A DNA stretch of 9,660 nt from Planctomycetota bacterium (GTDB lineage Bacteria > Planctomycetota > Planctomycetia > Pirellulales > Thermoguttaceae), in contig JABMRP010000415.1 of NCBI GenBank assembly GCA_013202535.1, positions 1 through 9,660 of the forward strand. The letters run 5' to 3'. The notes under the pieces are model-generated. The model saw only the letters and a program-made list of their open reading frames with translations, did not search any database and was not told where the DNA came from. Each line of letters begins with the position of its first letter. The stretch's first letter is position 1. This document shows positions 5,978 to 9,660 of the stretch, one piece after another. Both the position numbers and the translations under genes were made by a program.

Positions 5978-8503
5978 CTACGGTTCCTCTTTCTCATACA
6001 CTTTTTCACCGTCGGCGATACCCGTCCGCATGGTGGCTTCGACCTTCATCCGCTGGACGTACTTCGCCTCGGCCTCGATCTCCACCGGGTCGACCAACTG
6101 GAAGCCGGGCATGTCGGCGCGGGGACGCTCGGCGAGCATCTTCTGGCCGGCCTGGATGATCGCCAGCGCCTCGCGATAGGCCGGGTCGCTCTTATCGGTG
6201 AACTTCTCCAGGCAGCGGCTTACCTCGGGCCGCGTGAAACTGACCTGCGACGACTGGTTCTGGTCGTTGAGGTTCATGCCCGTCAGTTTGTTCAACTGGC
6301 CCGTCTGTCCTCCGTCCAACGGCGAGCGGCCGTAGCGGTTGTTGCGATAGGCGCTGGCGTAGGAGGGATAATAGGGAGCGTTGATGTCGATCCACGTGAC
6401 GATCCGATCGAAGCTCTCCTTGTCGAGCTTGAGGTTCTTGTCATGCTCGGGGTTCTTATGCCCTTCGACCAGGACCTTACTGATCGAACTGGCGTGGGAA
6501 CCCCAGCTCTTCGGCATCATCACGGTAAACGGTCCCGCGCCGGGGACCTGGACGAACCCCCGGGTGCGCAGCTCGACGTAGGACGTATTGAACATCACCC
6601 CGAGATCGCCGGCCAGATTCAACGTCTTGCCGCCCTCGGTGCCATAGTCGTGACACGAGACGCAGTGTTTGTCGAAAGCCGGTTGCGTTTCGACCAGATA
6701 ACTGAACAGCCGCGGCGGGCCGTACCAGGGCTTCAGTTTTTGCGGACCGCGATGCATGGCCAGGGGCAAATCGCGGGGCGGAACCGAAGTCCGGCGGTTC
6801 TCGTGGCAGCCCACGCATCCGGCCGTCTCGCCGGGCCGCGTGATCGTGCCGCTGCGCATCGATTGGACCATCATCCCCCGCTCGTCGAGAAGTTGGAAAT
6901 AGACGAACGTATCGGCCGGCACGGCGAAATAAACGCTGCCGTCGGATTCCACCGGAACGGTCCCCAGGATCCGTTTGTTATTAAAGTCGTTCCAGGCCAT
7001 GCCGGGGGCTTGCGTGCCGCTGCCGTTCCACGCCTGTTGGGTCCAGAACCGCTTCTCCGGCGACTCGACCACGCGCAGATACTTGACCGAACCCCGCTCG
7101 ATCCGCTCCATGCCGGTCCCCTGGTAGACGTCGGAGACGTAGAAGTAACCCTCGTTCTTCGTTAGATCGATTCGCGAAGGAATGCCCGGCGGCTTGGGAC
7201 GCGCGGCCAGGGGCATCGGGTCGTAGCACCCCGGAGCGTCGGCGTGTAGCAGAATTTCGTTGCCGAAGAGGTCCAACAGGTAGATACCCACCTCCTCGCC
7301 CTTGCCGATCATGCGCGAGCAGAGAAAGTACTTGTCGGAGAGCGGATAGGGGTCTTCGTACTTGGGGTTCACTTTCTTGTAGGTGTCGTAGTTACCCTTG
7401 CCCACCAGATCGATCGCGCTGGCCGGCCAGGTACGAACGACCGGCTCGCGGCCGTCGATCCCCTTGCGCCGGTCGACAATGGCCAGCGCGCCCCAGGGGC
7501 GATCGTGACAGGACGAAAACGTGCCGATGAACAGTTCCGTGCCGGGGATCCCCCGGTTGTCGAGCACGGCGCCGGGCGAGTTGGTATTGTTACCCCAGAA
7601 GACGGCGTGATTGGTTCCGTCGGGATTGACGACCCAAACCCCTTGGGCGTCGCCGAAGTTGCGGTCGACGTATTCCCAGCGGTCGTAGATCACCCGGCCG
7701 TCTTCCAGCACCGACGCGTGGCCTTCGTGCAGCGTGCTGTGGCCGATCTGCTGGATATTGGCTCCGTCGGCCTCCATCGTGAACAGATTGCCCATGATGT
7801 GCCGGTTGCACATGCAGAACTTGGGCTCCCGCGTCGAGGTAAACATGATCTGGCCGTCGGGCAGATAGATCGGGTCGATGTCCGACAGCCCCGGACCGAA
7901 CGTAAGCTGCCGCAGGTTCTCGCCGTCGGCGTCGATCTCGTACAGGTGGTAATCGTCGTCCTTGCGGTGACGTAGCGAGAAGAGGACCTTCCGGCCGTCG
8001 AAGCCGAGGTCCAGATCGCGGGCGACTCCCTCGGGCGTTTCCAACAGCGTAGTCACTTCGCCGGTGACCACGTCGACCGTCTTAATGGCCGCGCCGCCGG
8101 TGAAGCTGCCCGTGTTGATCTCGCCGGTCTGAAACATCGTGGCCGTGTTGTGATGATCGCCTCGATACTGCTTGCGCATGGCGTACAAGATGGGCTGACC
8201 GCTGACCAGCGGGTTGGCCACCAGGGCCTCGCGCCTGAGTTCCTCGAACTCCTGGCGGATTGCCTCGCCCTGCGGACCCGTGGCCGACTCGGCTCGACGC
8301 ACCAGCGCGTCGAGGCGCCCCAGGTATTGCTTTGCCTCGGGGTATTGTGGACCGAACGTGGCGGTCAGATCCTCCACCGCCGCCCGCAACGAGTCGGCAC
8401 CCGGCAGATCGGCACCTCGGGCACCGGTCGCGGTAAGGAAGATGCAGCAGAGGCCTAGAACTGTCAGGCAACCGAGACGGGCGAGAAACCGGGTCATCCT
8501 CAT
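5978..8503 (-). CDS. Exported di-haem HzsA-like protein (beta-propeller plus cytochrome c)
   Basis: This 841-residue protein resembles the alpha subunit of hydrazine synthase and its many uncharacterised relatives in non-anammox bacteria. A signal peptide covers residues 1-30 (cleavage after ARG). A helical stretch follows to about 95, then a beta-propeller of PD40-like repeats (for example DADGENLRQLTFGPGLSDID and NPDGTNHAVFWGN) to about 490. Conserved-looking propeller motifs are CMCNRH (230-235), LHEGHASVLEDGRVIYDRWE and SSCHDRPWGALAI (Cys332-His333). Two c-type haem sites follow: CVGCH (563-567) and CVSCH (614-618). A C-terminal helical part contains DRIVTWIDINAPYY. Domain order and length match HzsA (about 800 residues), but no HzsB or HzsC gene is here, so hydrazine synthesis should not be assumed; a periplasmic redox or binding role is more likely. 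GGAG 7 nt before ATG 8503 supports the start. It is the first gene of the operon. Confidence 0.88.
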   Translation of the reverse strand: MRMTRFLARLGCLTVLGLCCIFLTATGARGADLPGADSLRAAVEDLTATFGPQYPEAKQYLGRLDALVRRAESATGPQGEAIRQEFEELRREALVANPLVSGQPILYAMRKQYRGDHHNTATMFQTGEINTGSFTGGAAIKTVDVVTGEVTTLLETPEGVARDLDLGFDGRKVLFSLRHRKDDDYHLYEIDADGENLRQLTFGPGLSDIDPIYLPDGQIMFTSTREPKFCMCNRHIMGNLFTMEADGANIQQIGHSTLHEGHASVLEDGRVIYDRWEYVDRNFGDAQGVWVVNPDGTNHAVFWGNNTNSPGAVLDNRGIPGTELFIGTFSSCHDRPWGALAIVDRRKGIDGREPVVRTWPASAIDLVGKGNYDTYKKVNPKYEDPYPLSDKYFLCSRMIGKGEEVGIYLLDLFGNEILLHADAPGCYDPMPLAARPKPPGIPSRIDLTKNEGYFYVSDVYQGTGMERIERGSVKYLRVVESPEKRFWTQQAWNGSGTQAPGMAWNDFNNKRILGTVPVESDGSVYFAVPADTFVYFQLLDERGMMVQSMRSGTITRPGETAGCVGCHENRRTSVPPRDLPLAMHRGPQKLKPWYGPPRLFSYLVETQPAFDKHCVSCHDYGTEGGKTLNLAGDLGVMFNTSYVELRTRGFVQVPGAGPFTVMMPKSWGSHASSISKVLVEGHKNPEHDKNLKLDKESFDRIVTWIDINAPYYPSYASAYRNNRYGRSPLDGGQTGQLNKLTGMNLNDQNQSSQVSFTRPEVSRCLEKFTDKSDPAYREALAIIQAGQKMLAERPRADMPGFQLVDPVEIEAEAKYVQRMKVEATMRTGIADGEKVYEKEEP

Positions 8504-8557
8504 CGGTGGGCTCCATGGGAGAAGGACATCTATATTGGCAGACAGAGGTCACGAGCC

Positions 8558-8587
8558 ATTATAGCGGAAATCGTCCCGGTTTGACCA
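8558..8587 (-). promoter_or_regulatory. Promoter of the HzsA-like operon
   Basis: On the minus strand a perfect TATAAT (8558-8563) is preceded at 18 bp by TGGTCA (8582-8587), which matches four of six -35 positions. Transcription would begin near 8551, giving a leader of about 48 nt. No operator-like palindrome was recognised around it. Confidence 0.55.
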
Positions 8588-8650
8588 CGGGAGAGGAGGG
8601 AATGCCACGCGGGAGGGGGGGCACGTCCTTGTTAGTGGAAACAGAGAATA

Positions 8651-8707
8651 GTAACCCGAAGCGTCAGCGAGGATGGAAAAGACGTCCTCGCCGACGCTTC
8701 GGGTTAC
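8651..8707. repeat. REPIN-like inverted repeat, copy 1
   Basis: Two 23-nt arms (8651-8673 and 8685-8707) are inverted copies of each other with one mismatch, around an 11-nt spacer. Each arm reads GTAACCCGAAGCGTC then (A/G)GCGAGGA. The hairpin lies about 50 bp after the stop of the zinc-ribbon gene and about 60 bp upstream of the HzsA-like promoter, in an intergenic position. It shares its arm sequence with 9582-9657. I associate this arm with interspersed repeats in planctomycetes, from memory. Confidence 0.9.
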
Positions 8708-8755
8708 TCAATCGACAGGCCGCTCCCAGCGTGGGGACGAGAGGGGCACTCCCGC

Positions 8756-8989
8756 TCAGGTCGTCCAGAGGAGGATCAACAGGGCCGCCGCCCCGCAGGC
8801 CGTGACCACCATGCTGGGTGAGATGGGAATGACGGTGGGATTGGACACCCCGCAGGTCGGACAAACGTCGTCCATCAACCCGACTCGGTCTTGACAGGAC
8901 CGGCACTCATGGCACTTCTCGACGAACCGGCGTAGCCGGCGTTCGCCCCATTGCCACGGACCCCCGAGCTCCGCAAACATGCGTTGCAT
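8756..8989 (-). CDS. Small zinc-ribbon protein with C-terminal membrane segment
   Basis: The 77-residue protein starts MQRMFAELGGPWQWGERR, continues with a basic stretch, and then has a cysteine cluster: Cys26, Cys29 and Cys32 followed by Cys43 and Cys46 (CHECRSCQ then CPTCG). This is a typical zinc-ribbon pair of knuckles, with one extra cysteine. Residues about 56-76 (ISPSMVVTACGAAALLILLW) form a single C-terminal transmembrane helix, giving a tail-anchored protein with the ribbon on one face of the membrane. GGAGG 8 nt before ATG 8989 strongly supports this start; the in-frame ATG at 8980 is less well placed. The same frame stays open upstream to 9412, including a hydrophobic run after ATG 9187, but the extension is Cys- and Arg-rich without clear homology and is probably not translated. 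Function is unknown; zinc-ribbon tails often serve in protein-protein contacts. Confidence 0.75.
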   Translation of the reverse strand: MQRMFAELGGPWQWGERRLRRFVEKCHECRSCQDRVGLMDDVCPTCGVSNPTVIPISPSMVVTACGAAALLILLWTT

Positions 8990-9581
8990 CACATCAGCCT
9001 CCAAAAGGACCCTCCAGAAACAACGGCCCCAGCGCGGAACGAGCCCGCGACTCGGGAGAATCGCGCAACCTCGTTCAGAACGACACGCTATGGGAACCGC
9101 AAGGGAAACAACGTCGGGAAACGACAGGACCGCCACGGCCGCCGCGAAGGTCATGGTCTTCACGGCAGCCGGCCGGTCGTGCTTCATGTCGAGAGATGTT
9201 CCGAGCCCAAACCGCCACGGCAGAGGCCGGAAGAATACCTCGGCGAAGGGGGGCGTACCCATGTCTGCTCGAAAACCCCGTTCTGCAAAACGACGGCGGA
9301 TTGTCGAGAATTGGTGACATCGGGCAGCGCGCGAAGAGATGAGATTGGTCGGAGAAGAGAACACGCTCAAAAGGGAAGCGTGTCTACTGAAATATACCTC
9401 ATTTTGGCCCAAAAAGCAAGAAATTGTCCCGAGGATAGCAGCAGCAAGAGGGAAAGAGTCGCCCAGCGTTTTCCACGGTCCATGACCATTCTCCCGGTGT
9501 TCGATCGCTCAGCGGGTATAATACATCGGATGCGGCTACCGTGCGAACTCGCACGACATGCCTATCAGCCCGTTGAAATTG
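8990..9581. other. About 590-bp spacer between the zinc-ribbon gene and the second repeat
   Basis: I see no convincing gene here. The minus frame of the zinc-ribbon gene is open to 9412 and may be accidental. Possible minus-strand promoter elements are TATATT (9389-9394), 17 bp after TTGCTT, a poor -35; transcription from there would give a leader of nearly 400 nt. On the plus strand, TATAAT at 9517-9522 has no recognisable -35, and a short palindrome GTGCGA/TCGCAC (9541-9554) follows. The rest is unremarkable. Confidence 0.4.
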
Positions 9582-9657
9582 TAACCCGAAGCGTGAGCGA
9601 GGAAGATTAGAGGTCGAATTCCCTGCAATTCCAGTCCCTCGCTTACGCTTCGGGTTA
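9582..9657. repeat. REPIN-like inverted repeat, copy 2
   Basis: Two 21-nt arms (9582-9602 and 9637-9657) are inverted copies differing at one position, around a 34-nt spacer. The arms share the TAACCCGAAGCGT and GCGAGG parts with copy 1 at 8651-8707, while the spacer is unrelated in length and sequence. Conserved arms with free spacers are the pattern expected of paired REP sequences moved as a unit. Confidence 0.9.
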
Positions 9658-9660
9658 TGA

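Noticed and set aside
5978..8503. Evidence for anammox hydrazine synthesis
   Set aside because: Only an alpha-like protein is present, without HzsB or HzsC and without the tyrosine ligand at the first haem; such relatives are widespread in non-anammox bacteria.
9517..9522. TATAAT on the plus strand as a promoter for a gene beyond the right edge
   Set aside because: No -35 element at 16-18 bp and no extended TGn; the downstream gene is not visible.
8951..9610. Plus-strand open frame of 219 codons
   Set aside because: It runs antisense to the zinc-ribbon gene and ends inside the repeat; composition is Arg/Ser/Pro-rich without motifs and no ribosome-binding site was seen.

Overview
The window looks like accessory chromosome from a non-anammox planctomycete, probably of the Pirellulales type. 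This rests on a large exported di-haem protein of the hydrazine-synthase-alpha-like (HzsA-like) family, a Tat-exported deacetylase-like partner, a small zinc-ribbon membrane protein, moderately high GC, and long hairpin repeats whose arms begin TAACCCGAAGCG, which I associate with planctomycete intergenic DNA. The taxonomic call is inference from protein style, not from a marker gene.

Left part (about 1-2370, minus strand): a metal-uptake operon reading right to left. A sigma70-like promoter (TGGACA, 17 bp, TACAAT) overlapped by an imperfect palindrome drives a half-length CbiM-like substrate-binding protein (1976-2236), then the CbiQ transmembrane coupling protein (1207-1965) and the CbiO ATPase (563-1216). 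Together they resemble an energy-coupling-factor cobalt/nickel importer, but CbiM stops after about three helices and no CbiN is present. Two palindromes follow cbiO, and then the start of a small membrane protein that runs off the left edge.

Middle (2370-3790): a divergent plus-strand gene encodes a class I SAM-dependent methyltransferase with an N-terminal export or anchor segment (2497-3063). It converges on a minus-strand cold shock protein (3167-3364). Between them lies a strong 13-bp stem terminator, U-rich on the cold-shock side. About 420 bp without a convincing gene follows.

Right-centre (3789-8600, minus strand): a promoter with a perfect TATAAT precedes a three-gene cluster: the HzsA-like di-haem protein (5978-8503), a Tat-signal protein with an Ig-like plus deacetylase-like layout (4776-5954), and a D12-class DNA adenine methyltransferase (3789-4730, possibly starting at GTG 4775 directly after the preceding stop codon). 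The first two probably act together outside the cytoplasm. The DNA methyltransferase has no restriction partner in view.

Right end (8600-9660): two long inverted-repeat (REPIN-like) hairpins at 8651-8707 and 9582-9657 bracket a small zinc-ribbon/membrane-tail protein gene (8756-8989) and about 590 bp of otherwise unexplained sequence. No rRNA, tRNA, CRISPR array or transposase gene was seen.
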